A DNA stretch of 64,000 bases, from positions 124,001 to 188,000 of the forward strand of contig NZ_JAAIKE010000005.1 of the NCBI RefSeq assembly GCF_010915705.1, given 5' to 3'. How positions within the stretch are numbered: the stretch's first letter is position 1; each line of letters begins with the position of its first letter. Under the pieces are notes generated by a model that saw only the letters and a list, made by a program, of their open reading frames with translations, had not been told where the DNA came from and did not search any database. Shown piece by piece: positions 37,834 to 46,638 of this stretch. The DNA is from Pseudotabrizicola algicola. Lineage in GTDB: Bacteria > Pseudomonadota > Alphaproteobacteria > Rhodobacterales > Rhodobacteraceae. A program made the position numbers and the translations under genes.

Positions 37834-40713
37834 CTATTCCGCCGCCGGAAGGATGCGCCGCGACATCTCGGCCTGTGCGCTGTAATCCTCCTGCCAGTCC
37901 GATGGGCCGTTGGACGGAGAGACCTGCACCGCCGTGACCTTGTATTCCGGGCAGTTGGTGGCCCAGTCCGAAAAATCGGTGGTGATCACATTGGCCTGCG
38001 TGTCGGGGTGGTGGAAGGTGGTATAGACCACGCCCGGCGACACCCGGTCTGTCAGTTTCGCCCGCAGGGTCGTCTCCCCCGAACGCGAGGCGAGACGCAC
38101 GAAATCGCCTTCCTTCACCCCGCGCACTTCGGCATCATGCGGGTGGATTTCCAGCACATCCTGATCGTGCCAGACCACATTCGCGGTGCGCCGGGTCTGC
38201 GCCCCCACGTTATATTGCGACAGGATGCGCCCCGTGGTGAGCAAAAGCGGGAAGCGCGGGCCGGCGCGTTCTTCGGTGGCGACATATTCGGTCACGATGA
38301 ACCGCCCCTTGCCGCGCACGAAACCGTCCACATGCATCAGCGGGGTGCCATCGGGGTTCGCCTCGTTGCAGGGCCACTGGACAGAGCCTTTCTCCTCCAG
38401 CACCTCGTAATTCACCCCCGCAAAGCTGGGCGTCGTCAGCGCGATTTCATCCATGATCTGCGACGGGTGGGTATAGTGCCAATCGGCCCCCATCGCACGC
38501 GCCAGCATCTGCGTCACCTCCCAGTCGGCATAGCCGTTGCGCGGGGCCATCACGCGCCGCACGCGGTTGATGCGGCGCTCGGCATTGGTGAAGGTGCCGT
38601 CTTTCTCAAGGAAGGTGGAGCCGGGCAGGAAGACATGCGCGTAATTCGCCGTCTCGTTCAGGAACAGGTCATGCACGATGACACATTCCATCGCCGCCAG
38701 ACCCGCTGCCACATGTTTGGTGTCGGGGTCGGATTGCAGAATGTCCTCGCCTTGGCAGTAGAGCCCCTTGAACGTTCCCTCCACCGCCGCATCCAGCATG
38801 TTTGGGATGCGCAGGCCGGGTTCCGGATCAATCGTCACCCCCCAGGCCGCTTCGAACACCGCGCGCGCCTCGTCGCCTTTCACATGGCGATAGCCGGGAA
38901 GTTCGTGCGGGAATGACCCCATGTCGCATGACCCCTGCACGTTGTTCTGTCCCCGCAGCGGGTTCACCCCCACACCGGGGCGGCCGACGTTGCCGGTCAG
39001 CATCGCCAGATTGGCAATCCCGATCACGGTCGTGGAGCCCTGCGAATGTTCGGTCACGCCAAGGCCATAGTAAATCGCCCCGTTGCCGCCGGTGGCAAAC
39101 AGCCGCGCCGCCGCCCGCAGATCGGCGGCAGGCACCCCGGTCAGCAACTCGGTCGCTTCGGGCGAGTGGCGCGGGTCCGAGATAAAGGCGGCATAGTCCT
39201 GAAACTCGTCCCAGTCGCAGCGCTCGCGGATGAAGGCCTCATCCATCAGCCCTTCGGTCACGATCACATGGGCCAAGGCCGAGACCACGGCCACATTGGT
39301 GCCGGGGCGCAGCGGAAGGTGGTGCGCCGCCTTGATATGCGCCGATTTCACCAGATCAATCCGGCGCGGGTCGATCACGATCAGCTTGGCTCCGGCGCGC
39401 AGGCGCTTTTTCAGACGGCTGGCAAAGACCGGATGGCCGTCGGTCGGGTTGGCCCCGATCACGATCACCACATCGGTGTGTTCGACCGAGTCGAAATCCT
39501 GCGTCCCTGCGCTGGTGCCAAAGGTCTGGCCCAGACCATAGCCAGTGGGCGAGTGGCACACCCGCGCGCAGGTGTCGGTGTTGTTGTTCCTGAACACACC
39601 CCGCGCCAGTTTCTGCACCAGATAGGTTTCCTCATTGGTGCAGCGGCTGGAGGTGATGACCCCGATCGAGCGGCGGCCATATTTCTCCTGCAAGCCCCGC
39701 ATCCGGTCGGCGGCAAAGCGCAGCGCCTCGTCCCAGCTGACCTCTTGCCACGGCTGGTCGATCCGGTCGCGGATCATCGGCTTCAGTATGCGGTCGCGGT
39801 GGGTGGCATAGCCATAGGCAAAGCGGCCCTTCACGCAGGAATGGCCACGGTTGGCCTTGCCGTGCTTGTAAGGCACCATGCGCACCAGCTGGTCGCCGTT
39901 CAATTCGGCCTTGAAGGAACAGCCCACGCCGCAATAGGCGCAAGTGGTGATGACCGATTTCTGCGGCGTGCCGAGTTCGATTACCGATTTTTCCTGCAAG
40001 GTCGCGGTGGGGCAGGCCTGCACGCAAGCACCGCAACTCACGCAATCGGACTCCAGCGCGGTATCGGTTTTCGCCCCGAACGACACCCGGCTGTCAAAAC
40101 CGCGCCCTTCGATGGTCAGCGCAAAGGTGCCCTGCACCTCTTCGCAGGCCCGCACGCAGCGCGAACAGACGATGCACTTGGCCGGATCATAGGTGAAATA
40201 CGGGTTCGACGTATCTTTCGGAATATACTGCGGGTTCGCCTCGCCACTGGTGTTGCGCGGGCGGAAATGGGTTTTCTGCGCCTCATAGCGCACATCGCGC
40301 AGGCCTACCGCGCCCGCCATATCCTGCAACTCGCAATCCCCATTCGCCGAGCAGGTGAGGCAATCCAGCGGGTGGTCCGAGATATACAGCTCCATCACCC
40401 CGCGCCGGATCTTGCGCACGGTGTCCGACTGGGTGTGCACCACCATGCCGGGGGTCACGGGCGTGGTGCAAGAGGCGGGCGTGCCGCGCCGCCCCTCGAT
40501 CTCAACCACGCACAGACGGCAAGAGCCAAAAGCCTCCAGACTGTCTGTCGCGCAAAGTTTCGGCACCTGAATGCCCGCCTCGGCCGCCGCGCGCATCACA
40601 GAGGTGCCGGCGGGAACCGTGACATCAAAGCCATCGATGCTCAGCGTGACCATCTCTTTGGCGCGCGCGGCAGGGGTTCCGAAATCGCGGTCGGGAATGA
40701 TGAAGTCTTTCAT
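37834..40713 (-). CDS. fdsA: NAD-dependent formate dehydrogenase alpha (catalytic) subunit FdsA
   Basis: The 959-residue molybdenum enzyme oxidises formate to CO2. From the N-terminus: a [2Fe-2S] domain (C54, C65, C68, C82), a His-Cys [4Fe-4S] motif (HPLDCLTCSANGDCELQ), two ferredoxin clusters (CIVCSRCVRAC; CVSCGACVQAC), the CAYCGVGC cluster and the bis-MGD domain. Catalytic Cys386-His387 in RVCHSPT coincides with R. capsulatus FdsA numbering. The start at 40713 follows the DUF4287 stop by 1 bp; an upstream extension is discarded. Electrons pass to FdsBG and NAD. Confidence 0.97.
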   Translation of the reverse strand: MKDFIIPDRDFGTPAARAKEMVTLSIDGFDVTVPAGTSVMRAAAEAGIQVPKLCATDSLEAFGSCRLCVVEIEGRRGTPASCTTPVTPGMVVHTQSDTVRKIRRGVMELYISDHPLDCLTCSANGDCELQDMAGAVGLRDVRYEAQKTHFRPRNTSGEANPQYIPKDTSNPYFTYDPAKCIVCSRCVRACEEVQGTFALTIEGRGFDSRVSFGAKTDTALESDCVSCGACVQACPTATLQEKSVIELGTPQKSVITTCAYCGVGCSFKAELNGDQLVRMVPYKHGKANRGHSCVKGRFAYGYATHRDRILKPMIRDRIDQPWQEVSWDEALRFAADRMRGLQEKYGRRSIGVITSSRCTNEETYLVQKLARGVFRNNNTDTCARVCHSPTGYGLGQTFGTSAGTQDFDSVEHTDVVIVIGANPTDGHPVFASRLKKRLRAGAKLIVIDPRRIDLVKSAHIKAAHHLPLRPGTNVAVVSALAHVIVTEGLMDEAFIRERCDWDEFQDYAAFISDPRHSPEATELLTGVPAADLRAAARLFATGGNGAIYYGLGVTEHSQGSTTVIGIANLAMLTGNVGRPGVGVNPLRGQNNVQGSCDMGSFPHELPGYRHVKGDEARAVFEAAWGVTIDPEPGLRIPNMLDAAVEGTFKGLYCQGEDILQSDPDTKHVAAGLAAMECVIVHDLFLNETANYAHVFLPGSTFLEKDGTFTNAERRINRVRRVMAPRNGYADWEVTQMLARAMGADWHYTHPSQIMDEIALTTPSFAGVNYEVLEEKGSVQWPCNEANPDGTPLMHVDGFVRGKGRFIVTEYVATEERAGPRFPLLLTTGRILSQYNVGAQTRRTANVVWHDQDVLEIHPHDAEVRGVKEGDFVRLASRSGETTLRAKLTDRVSPGVVYTTFHHPDTQANVITTDFSDWATNCPEYKVTAVQVSPSNGPSDWQEDYSAQAEMSRRILPAAE

Positions 40714-40714
40714 C

Positions 40715-40930
40715 TCAGGCACCCTTCTTCTTCTGGGCAAGCTGGTGGGCGACGATGGCATTGGCATGGCCGTGGCCCATCGCATGGGTTTCCTTCAGGA
40801 AGGACACGATCTGCATATGCGAAAGCTCCAGCATCGGCGCGATCTCGTCGAACCAATGCTGCATCGGCTGGCCGTATTTCTTTTCGATGGCGGGGAAATA
40901 GGACCCGGGGCCCTGCACCTTTTCGGTCAT
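40715..40930 (-). CDS. DUF4287 protein within the fds operon
   Basis: The 71-residue protein (MTEKVQGPGSYFPAIEKKYG) has the DUF4287 pattern: SYFP.IEKKYG, then HWF, then a helix ending HANAIVAHQL. It overlaps fdsB by four bases and ends 1 bp before fdsA, so it is firmly within the operon. It has no cofactor motif. Its role in formate dehydrogenase biogenesis or regulation is not known. Confidence 0.75.
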   Translation of the reverse strand: MTEKVQGPGSYFPAIEKKYGQPMQHWFDEIAPMLELSHMQIVSFLKETHAMGHGHANAIVAHQLAQKKKGA

Positions 40931-42444
40931 TCCGCAGCCTCTTTCCGCGTCGCGAAGTCATCGGGGAAATGGGTCAGCGCCGACATCACCGGAAACGGCG
41001 TGAAGCCGCCCAAGGCACAAAGCGAGCCAAGCTTCATCGTCTCGCACAGGTCGGTCAGGATCGGCACCGCCGCCGCATCGCCGCGCGCAATCCGGTCGAT
41101 GGTTTCCATGCCGCGCACCGCGCCCACACGGCAGGGGGTGCATTTGCCGCAGGATTCCACCGCGCAGAATTCCATCGCAAAGCGCGCCATGCCCAGCATG
41201 TCGGTGGTGTCGTCAAACACCACCAGTCCGGCATGGCCGATCAGACCGCCCGCCGCGTCAAAGTCTTCATAGCCCAAGGGCGTGTCGAACTTCGACACCG
41301 GCATATAGGCCCCCAGCGGCCCGCCCACCTGCACCGCCTTGACAGGGCGGCCCGTGGCGGTGCCGCCCGCGACCTCGTTCACCAGTTCGCCAAGCCGCAT
41401 CCCGAAGGCGGTTTCAAACAACCCGCCCCGCGCCACATTGCCCGCGATCTGCAGCGTCACCGTCCCGCGCGACCGCCCCAGCCCGAAGTTGGCATAATGC
41501 GTCGCGCCCTTTTCGAAGATCACCGGCACCGTCGCCAGCGAGATCACGTTGTTCACCACGGTCGGGCGGCCCATGAAACCTTCCAGCGCGGGCAGCGGCG
41601 GCTTGGCCCGCACCACGCCGCGCTTGCCCTCCAGCGCGTTCAAGAGCGAGGTTTCCTCGCCGCAGACATAGGCCCCCGCCCCGACGCGCACCTCAAGGTC
41701 AAAGGCACGGCCCGACCCCAGCACATCGGCCCCGAGCAGCCCCGCGCCCCGCGCGATCTGCACGGCGGCGTTCATCACTTTTATGGCGTCAGGATATTCC
41801 GAGCGCAAAAACACAAAGCCCCGCGTCGCGCCCACGCCAAGCCCCGCAATCACCATGCCTTCGATCACGGTAAAGGGGTCGCCTTCCATGATCATGCGAT
41901 CGGCGAAGGTGCCGCTGTCGCCTTCATCTGCATTGCAGACGATATACTTTTGCGGGGCCTTCGCCCCCAGAACCGTGTTCCACTTGATGCCGGTGGGAAA
42001 GCCCGCGCCGCCCCGCCCACGCAGGCCGCTGTCGGTCACTTCCTGCACGATCTGCGCTGGGGTCATTTCCAGCGCGCGCCGCAGGCCCGCAAGCCCGCCA
42101 TGCGCCTCGTAGTCGCGCAGGTTCAGCGGGTCGATTACGCCGCAGCGCGCAAAGGTCAGCCGCGTCTGCCGCGCAAAGAACGGGATCGCCTCGACCGGAC
42201 CCAGCCCTGCAAGCGTGCCATCGAGCAGTGCCGGCACATCCTGCGGCGTGACAGGGCCATAGGCCAGACGCCCGCTGCCGCTGTCGATCTCCACCAGCGG
42301 CTCCAGCCAGACCATCCCGCGCGAGCCGTTGCGCACCAGTTCCACCGCCAGCCCGCGGCGCGCGACCTCGGCCACAATCGCCTCGGCCACCTCGTCCGCG
42401 CCCAGCGCCTTGGCGGCACTGTCGAGGGGAACGTAAATCTTCAT
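40927..42444 (-). CDS. fdsB: Formate dehydrogenase beta subunit FdsB (NADH-binding)
   Basis: The 505-residue protein combines an N-terminal thioredoxin-like part with a NuoF-type domain. Motifs include GRGGAGFPTGIKWNTVL (FMN/NAD site), CGEETSLLNALEGKRG, and the [4Fe-4S] ligands ESCGKCTPCRVG near the C-terminus. It transfers electrons from FdsA through FMN to NAD. It overlaps fdsG (ATGA) and the DUF4287 gene. Confidence 0.96.
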   Translation of the reverse strand: MKIYVPLDSAAKALGADEVAEAIVAEVARRGLAVELVRNGSRGMVWLEPLVEIDSGSGRLAYGPVTPQDVPALLDGTLAGLGPVEAIPFFARQTRLTFARCGVIDPLNLRDYEAHGGLAGLRRALEMTPAQIVQEVTDSGLRGRGGAGFPTGIKWNTVLGAKAPQKYIVCNADEGDSGTFADRMIMEGDPFTVIEGMVIAGLGVGATRGFVFLRSEYPDAIKVMNAAVQIARGAGLLGADVLGSGRAFDLEVRVGAGAYVCGEETSLLNALEGKRGVVRAKPPLPALEGFMGRPTVVNNVISLATVPVIFEKGATHYANFGLGRSRGTVTLQIAGNVARGGLFETAFGMRLGELVNEVAGGTATGRPVKAVQVGGPLGAYMPVSKFDTPLGYEDFDAAGGLIGHAGLVVFDDTTDMLGMARFAMEFCAVESCGKCTPCRVGAVRGMETIDRIARGDAAAVPILTDLCETMKLGSLCALGGFTPFPVMSALTHFPDDFATRKEAAE

Positions 42445-42917
42445 GCCCCCACCTCGCGCAGCAAAGCATCCATCCGGGCGGCATCCACACGGCCCACCAC
42501 CTTGTCATCCACCATCGCCGCAGGGGCGCAGGCACACAGGCCAAGGCAATACACAGGCTCGACCGTCACCGCGCCATTCGCCGTGGTGCCATGCCAGCCG
42601 ATTCCCAGCCTGGCCAAGGTCTGCTCGGCCAAGGCCGCGCCGCCCATCGCCTGACAGGCCTCGGCGCGACAGATCTTGACCACATGCCGCCCCGCAGGCA
42701 CCTCGCGGAAATCGTGATAGAACGACACCACGCCATGCACCTCGGCCTTGCTGATATTCAGCGCCTCGGCAATCAGCGGCTGCGCGCGATCGGGCACATG
42801 GCCAAAGCGCGCCTGAATGTCATGCAAGATCGGCAAAAGCGGCCCCTCGAGCGCAAGATGCGGCGCAATCAGCGCAGAGATTTCGGCATCCGAGGGGACG
42901 GGCAGTCTTGTGTGCAT
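42441..42917 (-). CDS. fdsG: Formate dehydrogenase gamma subunit FdsG
   Basis: The 158-residue NuoE-like protein carries a thioredoxin-fold [2Fe-2S] cluster with Cys83, Cys88, Cys124 and Cys128 (CRAEAC; CLGLC). It relays electrons in the FdsABG complex. The start at 42917 (MHTRLPVPSDAEISALIAPH) is preferred to an ATG 27 bp upstream. It heads the operon, and its promoter should lie in 42918-43018, where no clear sigma-70 boxes were recognised. Confidence 0.95.
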   Translation of the reverse strand: MHTRLPVPSDAEISALIAPHLALEGPLLPILHDIQARFGHVPDRAQPLIAEALNISKAEVHGVVSFYHDFREVPAGRHVVKICRAEACQAMGGAALAEQTLARLGIGWHGTTANGAVTVEPVYCLGLCACAPAAMVDDKVVGRVDAARMDALLREVGA

Positions 42918-43018
42918 GGCTGACCTTTGGCTTGCGTGCGCCAAAGGCTACCCTGCTGATGCCCCTGCAATCAATATCGGAAATCCGTCAAGCGATAGAC
43001 GCAGCCTATCAATCCGCC

Positions 43019-44071
43019 CTAGCGGTGCTTGCCATAGGGCTTGGTGGTCTTGTTTCCACGCGGTCCGGTCGCCACGGGGGTGTTGGCGCGGTTCTCCTCC
43101 ATCAACTTGCGCCAACGCTCCAGCCGCGCCGGGTCCAGATCGCCTGCGGCAACGGCGGCCTGCACGGCGCAACCCGGCTCATGCGCATGGGTGCAGTCGC
43201 GAAAGCGGCAGGCGGGGGCAAGTTCCGCGATCTCGGCGAAAAGCACGTCAAGGCCCACCGACAGGTCGCTGACCTGCAGGCTGCGGATCCCCGGCGTATC
43301 GATGACCCAGCCACCCCCCACGATCCGGTGCAAGGACCGCGCTGTGGTGGTATGCCGCCCCCTGGCATCATCCTCGCGGATGCTGCCCGTCAACTGCGCC
43401 TCTGCCCCGGTCTTGGCTGCCAGCGTATTGAGCAAGGATGACTTTCCCACCCCCGAAGAGCCAACCAGCGCCACCGTCTGCCCATGCCCGCACCACGGCG
43501 CAAGCGTCAGCGCCGCCTCGGGCGCATTGGCATTCAGCGCCACCACCGGCAAATCGCGCTGCAACCCGATCACCTGCGCAACAAAGGGCGCCACATCCGC
43601 GACCTGATCGGCCTTGGTCAGCACGATCACCGGCGCAGTGCCAACCTCGTTTGCCAGCGCCAGATACCGCTCCAGCCGCGCCGGGTTCAGATCGTCGTTG
43701 CAGGACGAGACGATGAACAGCGTATCCACATTGGCCGCCATCAGTTGCGGCACCCGCCCGCCTTCGGTACGGCGCTGGATCAGCGTCTGACGCTCCAGCC
43801 TGCGCACCAGCAAATCGGTTTCGGGTTCCACCAGAACCCAATCGCCCACGGCGTAATCGGCGGTATTGGTCAGCGGCGCGATTTGCAGGCGCACCGGCCC
43901 TGCCGCGCCCTCGGCGCTCATCCGCGCGCGGTGGACCGTCGCCACGCGCATCGGCAGCAGCGCGGCATCGGCGGGCGTCAGTTGCGCCTCGAAAAACGGG
44001 GTCCAGCCCAGCGCCTCTGCGGTCAGGCGGGCCTCGGCCTTGGCGGGGTTCGGATCGTCGGCATGTGTCAT
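43019..44071 (-). CDS. rsgA: Ribosome small-subunit GTPase RsgA
   Basis: The 350-residue protein is a circularly permuted GTPase: an OB-fold N-terminal part, then G4 (LTKAD), G1 (GSSGVGKSSLLN), switch (DARGRHTTTA), G3 (DTPGIR), and a C-terminal zinc site CRFRDCTHAHEPGC. RsgA checks late maturation of the 30S subunit. The ATG at 44071 is chosen; the frame is open to a TTG at 44152, which would add 27 atypical residues. It reads away from the DUF1285 gene. Confidence 0.95.
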   Translation of the reverse strand: MTHADDPNPAKAEARLTAEALGWTPFFEAQLTPADAALLPMRVATVHRARMSAEGAAGPVRLQIAPLTNTADYAVGDWVLVEPETDLLVRRLERQTLIQRRTEGGRVPQLMAANVDTLFIVSSCNDDLNPARLERYLALANEVGTAPVIVLTKADQVADVAPFVAQVIGLQRDLPVVALNANAPEAALTLAPWCGHGQTVALVGSSGVGKSSLLNTLAAKTGAEAQLTGSIREDDARGRHTTTARSLHRIVGGGWVIDTPGIRSLQVSDLSVGLDVLFAEIAELAPACRFRDCTHAHEPGCAVQAAVAAGDLDPARLERWRKLMEENRANTPVATGPRGNKTTKPYGKHR

Positions 44072-44221
44072 CCCCCTTGCATGCGCGGCCCCTCGGTTTG
44101 ATGCAAGGGCCAGCGCCCGCAAAGGCAGCGGATTTTGCGTGGCAGTGGTCAAACCCGCGCGGGATGCTTACATAGAAAGGCCAGCGGCGCGCCACTTGTG
44201 CCGAAACCGAAAGGCCCCGTC

Positions 44222-44809
44222 ATGTCGAACGACACACGCGCAGCAGTCTCTGCCGAAGGGCTCACCGCCTCGCTCGCGGCCCTGCCCCAAAAGGGCCTGC
44301 CCCCCGTGCATCTGTGGAACCCGCCCTATTGCGGCGATCTGGACATGCGCATCGCCCGCGATGGCACATGGTTCCACGAAGGCACCCCGATCGGGCGGGC
44401 GCGGATGGTGCGGCTGTTCTCGACCATCCTGAAACGCGAGGGAGACCGGTATTTTCTGGTGACACCGGTGGAAAAGGTGGGGATCACGGTAGATGACACC
44501 CCCTTTCTTGCCATCGATGTTACCCGCACCGGCACAGGGCGCGACCAGACCCTTACCTTTCTGACCAAGACCGAGGATGAGGTGCTGGCCGGCCCCGACC
44601 ATGCCATCCGCGTCACCATCGATCCGCAAACGGGAGAGCCGTCGCCCTATCTGCATGTGCGCGGCGGGATGGAGGCGCGCATCGACCGCAAGACTTTCTA
44701 CCGCCTTGTCGATCTTGGCACGCAGGAAGAGGTTGACGGCACCCCCTGGTTCGGCGTCTGGTCTGCGGGCGCGTTTTTTCCCATGATCCCATCGGCCGAC
44801 CTGCCCTGA
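44222..44809 (+). CDS. DUF1285 family protein
   Basis: The 195-residue protein shows DUF1285 hallmarks: PVHLWNPPYCGDLDMRIARD, DGTWFHEGTPIGRARMVRLF and LVTPVEKVGITVDDTPFLAI. The fold is two small beta barrels and the function is not known. It ends in TGAATG, so hyi follows without a gap. The first in-frame ATG with the family N-terminus is 44222. Confidence 0.9.
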   Translation: MSNDTRAAVSAEGLTASLAALPQKGLPPVHLWNPPYCGDLDMRIARDGTWFHEGTPIGRARMVRLFSTILKREGDRYFLVTPVEKVGITVDDTPFLAIDVTRTGTGRDQTLTFLTKTEDEVLAGPDHAIRVTIDPQTGEPSPYLHVRGGMEARIDRKTFYRLVDLGTQEEVDGTPWFGVWSAGAFFPMIPSADLP

Positions 44810-45586
44810 ATGCCCCGATTTGCCGCCAATCTGACCATGCTGTTCACCGAGGTGCCCAGCCTGCACCGGCCGGACCTTGCCGCGCAGGCAGGCTTCGACG
44901 GGGCCGAAATCCTGTTCCCCTATGACCACTCCGAAACGGAATGGGAAAAGGCGCTGGCCGGTCTGCCGCTTGCACTCATCAACACGCCCCCGGGCAACTG
45001 GTCAGCCGGAGACCGCGGTTTTGCCGCCGTGCCGGGCGAGGAAGAGCGGTTTCGCAGCGGCTTTCTGCGCGCGGCCAGCCTTGCCAGCCGCCTTGGCGCC
45101 AAACGGGTGCATGTGATGGCGGGGGTCGCGCGCGGCCCGCAGGCCGAACAGACCTACCGCGAAAATCTGACATGGGCTGTGCATCAGGCACCCGATCTGG
45201 GCCTCACGATAGAGCCGATCAATTCCGATGACATGCCCGGCTATTTCCTGAACGATTTCGATCAGGCGGCCCGTATTCTGGAAGACCTGAACGCGCCGCA
45301 GATCGGCCTCCAATTCGATGTCTGGCACGCCGCGCGCATCCACGGCAATGCCAGCGCGGTCTGGGCCAGCCACCGCGAACGCGTTTCCCATGTCCAGATC
45401 GCGGGTTTTCCGTCGCGCAACGAACCGGGCGGCGGCGGCTTCGATCTGCCCGCGCTTTGCGCCGAGCTTGATGCCGCAGACCGCGACATCTGGGTCTCGG
45501 GCGAATACCGTCCGGCCCGCGCCACGGTGCACGGGCTGATGTGGCTGCAGGCGCTCAAATCGCGCCATCGCAAGATCGGCGATTGA
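44810..45586 (+). CDS. hyi: Hydroxypyruvate isomerase-like TIM barrel protein
   Basis: The 258-residue protein begins [20 protein letters not shown], the standard Hyi opening. Conserved Glu135 ([15 protein letters not shown]) and Glu232 (SGEYRP) match the catalytic pair, and Asp170 and His194 the metal ligands. It interconverts hydroxypyruvate and tartronate semialdehyde in glyoxylate metabolism; some relatives act on other 3-keto acids. Its start codon directly follows the DUF1285 stop. Confidence 0.85.
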   Translation: MPRFAANLTMLFTEVPSLHRPDLAAQAGFDGAEILFPYDHSETEWEKALAGLPLALINTPPGNWSAGDRGFAAVPGEEERFRSGFLRAASLASRLGAKRVHVMAGVARGPQAEQTYRENLTWAVHQAPDLGLTIEPINSDDMPGYFLNDFDQAARILEDLNAPQIGLQFDVWHAARIHGNASAVWASHRERVSHVQIAGFPSRNEPGGGGFDLPALCAELDAADRDIWVSGEYRPARATVHGLMWLQALKSRHRKIGD

Positions 45587-45656
45587 CGCGCCGCGCCCTT
45601 GCCCCAGCAGCGGTTTTCCGTATGATGCGGGCGCAGCAAGACCAAGGATCACAGCC

Positions 45657-45842
45657 ATGAGCATCGACGCGCCGGAAACCCAGATCGTCACCACCTGGAA
45701 AGTCGCCTGCGACGGCGGCGAAGGCGCCTTGGGCCACCCGCGCGTCTGGCTCACGATCCCCGAGGATCTGGGCTATGTCGAATGCGGCTATTGCGACAAG
45801 CGCTATGTGATCGACCGCGAGCATGCGCACGGCGATCACTAA
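45657..45842 (+). CDS. zf-CHCC zinc-finger protein (NDUFS6-like)
   Basis: The 61-residue protein has Cys18 and His27 ([17 protein letters not shown]), then CGYCDKRYV, the C-x8-H-x-C-x2-C layout of zf-CHCC. In alphaproteobacteria small proteins of this type relate to the complex I accessory subunit NDUFS6. The C-terminus is His-rich (EHAHGDH). A complex I or general zinc role is inferred from the family only. Confidence 0.85.
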   Translation: MSIDAPETQIVTTWKVACDGGEGALGHPRVWLTIPEDLGYVECGYCDKRYVIDREHAHGDH

Positions 45843-45851
45843 GGCCCGCGC

Positions 45852-46379
45852 CTAGCCCAGCGGCACCGCAAAGGACGGCCCCGGCATCGGGCGTTCCACC
45901 AGCCCCATCGCGCGATAGGCCAGCGCCGCCCCTGCATTGCGCGGATGGGTGCCGATGGTCAGCCGCTTGCAGCCTTCCGCCTGCGCAAGATCGCGCGCCG
46001 CCGCGACCAGCGCGCGCCCGATCCCCCGGCCGCGAAACACATCCTGCACGAACAGATGCGTGATGTCATAGCCCGACCGCCCGGTGATCAGGTCGGTGCG
46101 CCGCGTCAGCAGCGCATAGCCGACCGGAAGACGGGACGGACGGTCTGCCGGAAAGGCGACCAGCCCGCGCAGGTCCGGTGCATCCAGCACCAGCGCGCGC
46201 AGCATCGGCGGCGTGATGGTGGCCACATCGCCATGATGGGCGGCAAGGTCGATCAGCATGCGATGCACCTCGGGCAGGTGCGCCGCCGCCAGCGGGCGGA
46301 TTTCAACAGGGGGATGGTTCGGGATCACGATCTTGGTCTCTCTCACGCGAGGGGCCCGCGCGGGAGGAACCATCTTCAT
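45852..46379 (-). CDS. GNAT family N-acetyltransferase
   Basis: The 175-residue protein has the GNAT core: ITHLFVQDVFRGRGIGRALV (motif A with RGRGIG for acetyl-CoA), then an alpha helix LAQAEGCKRLTIGTHPRNAG and AYRAMGLVE. Substrate is unknown. It converges with the zinc-finger gene and stands upstream of polA on the opposite strand. An alternative GTG start would remove about 12 residues. Confidence 0.88.
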   Translation of the reverse strand: MKMVPPARAPRVRETKIVIPNHPPVEIRPLAAAHLPEVHRMLIDLAAHHGDVATITPPMLRALVLDAPDLRGLVAFPADRPSRLPVGYALLTRRTDLITGRSGYDITHLFVQDVFRGRGIGRALVAAARDLAQAEGCKRLTIGTHPRNAGAALAYRAMGLVERPMPGPSFAVPLG

Positions 46380-46638
46380 CGGCCTGACCCTTGCGGGCGG
46401 CTGATGGGGGTTTCATGCGAAACTGCCCTGCCGCCTATGTGGCGCAGGTCCAATAAAACGACGCAGGAGCGGTCTTTATGGCGTTCAGGTGCAGCATGCC
46501 GCGCAAACTGCGGCGGATTGCCCCTCCTGTCAACCCTCTGCCCCCTTGGGCCGCGCGCATATTCTGCCGTGCAAAGGGTGGCAGCATGCGGCGGAACATG
46601 GCAAGACTGGCCGCGACGGTTCGGCAAGGAGATTGGCC

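Noticed and set aside
39046-42654. Plus-strand open frame of 1202 codons
   Set aside because: It lies fully opposite fdsA, the DUF4287 gene, fdsB and part of fdsG, and is His/Arg-rich noise in the complementary frame.
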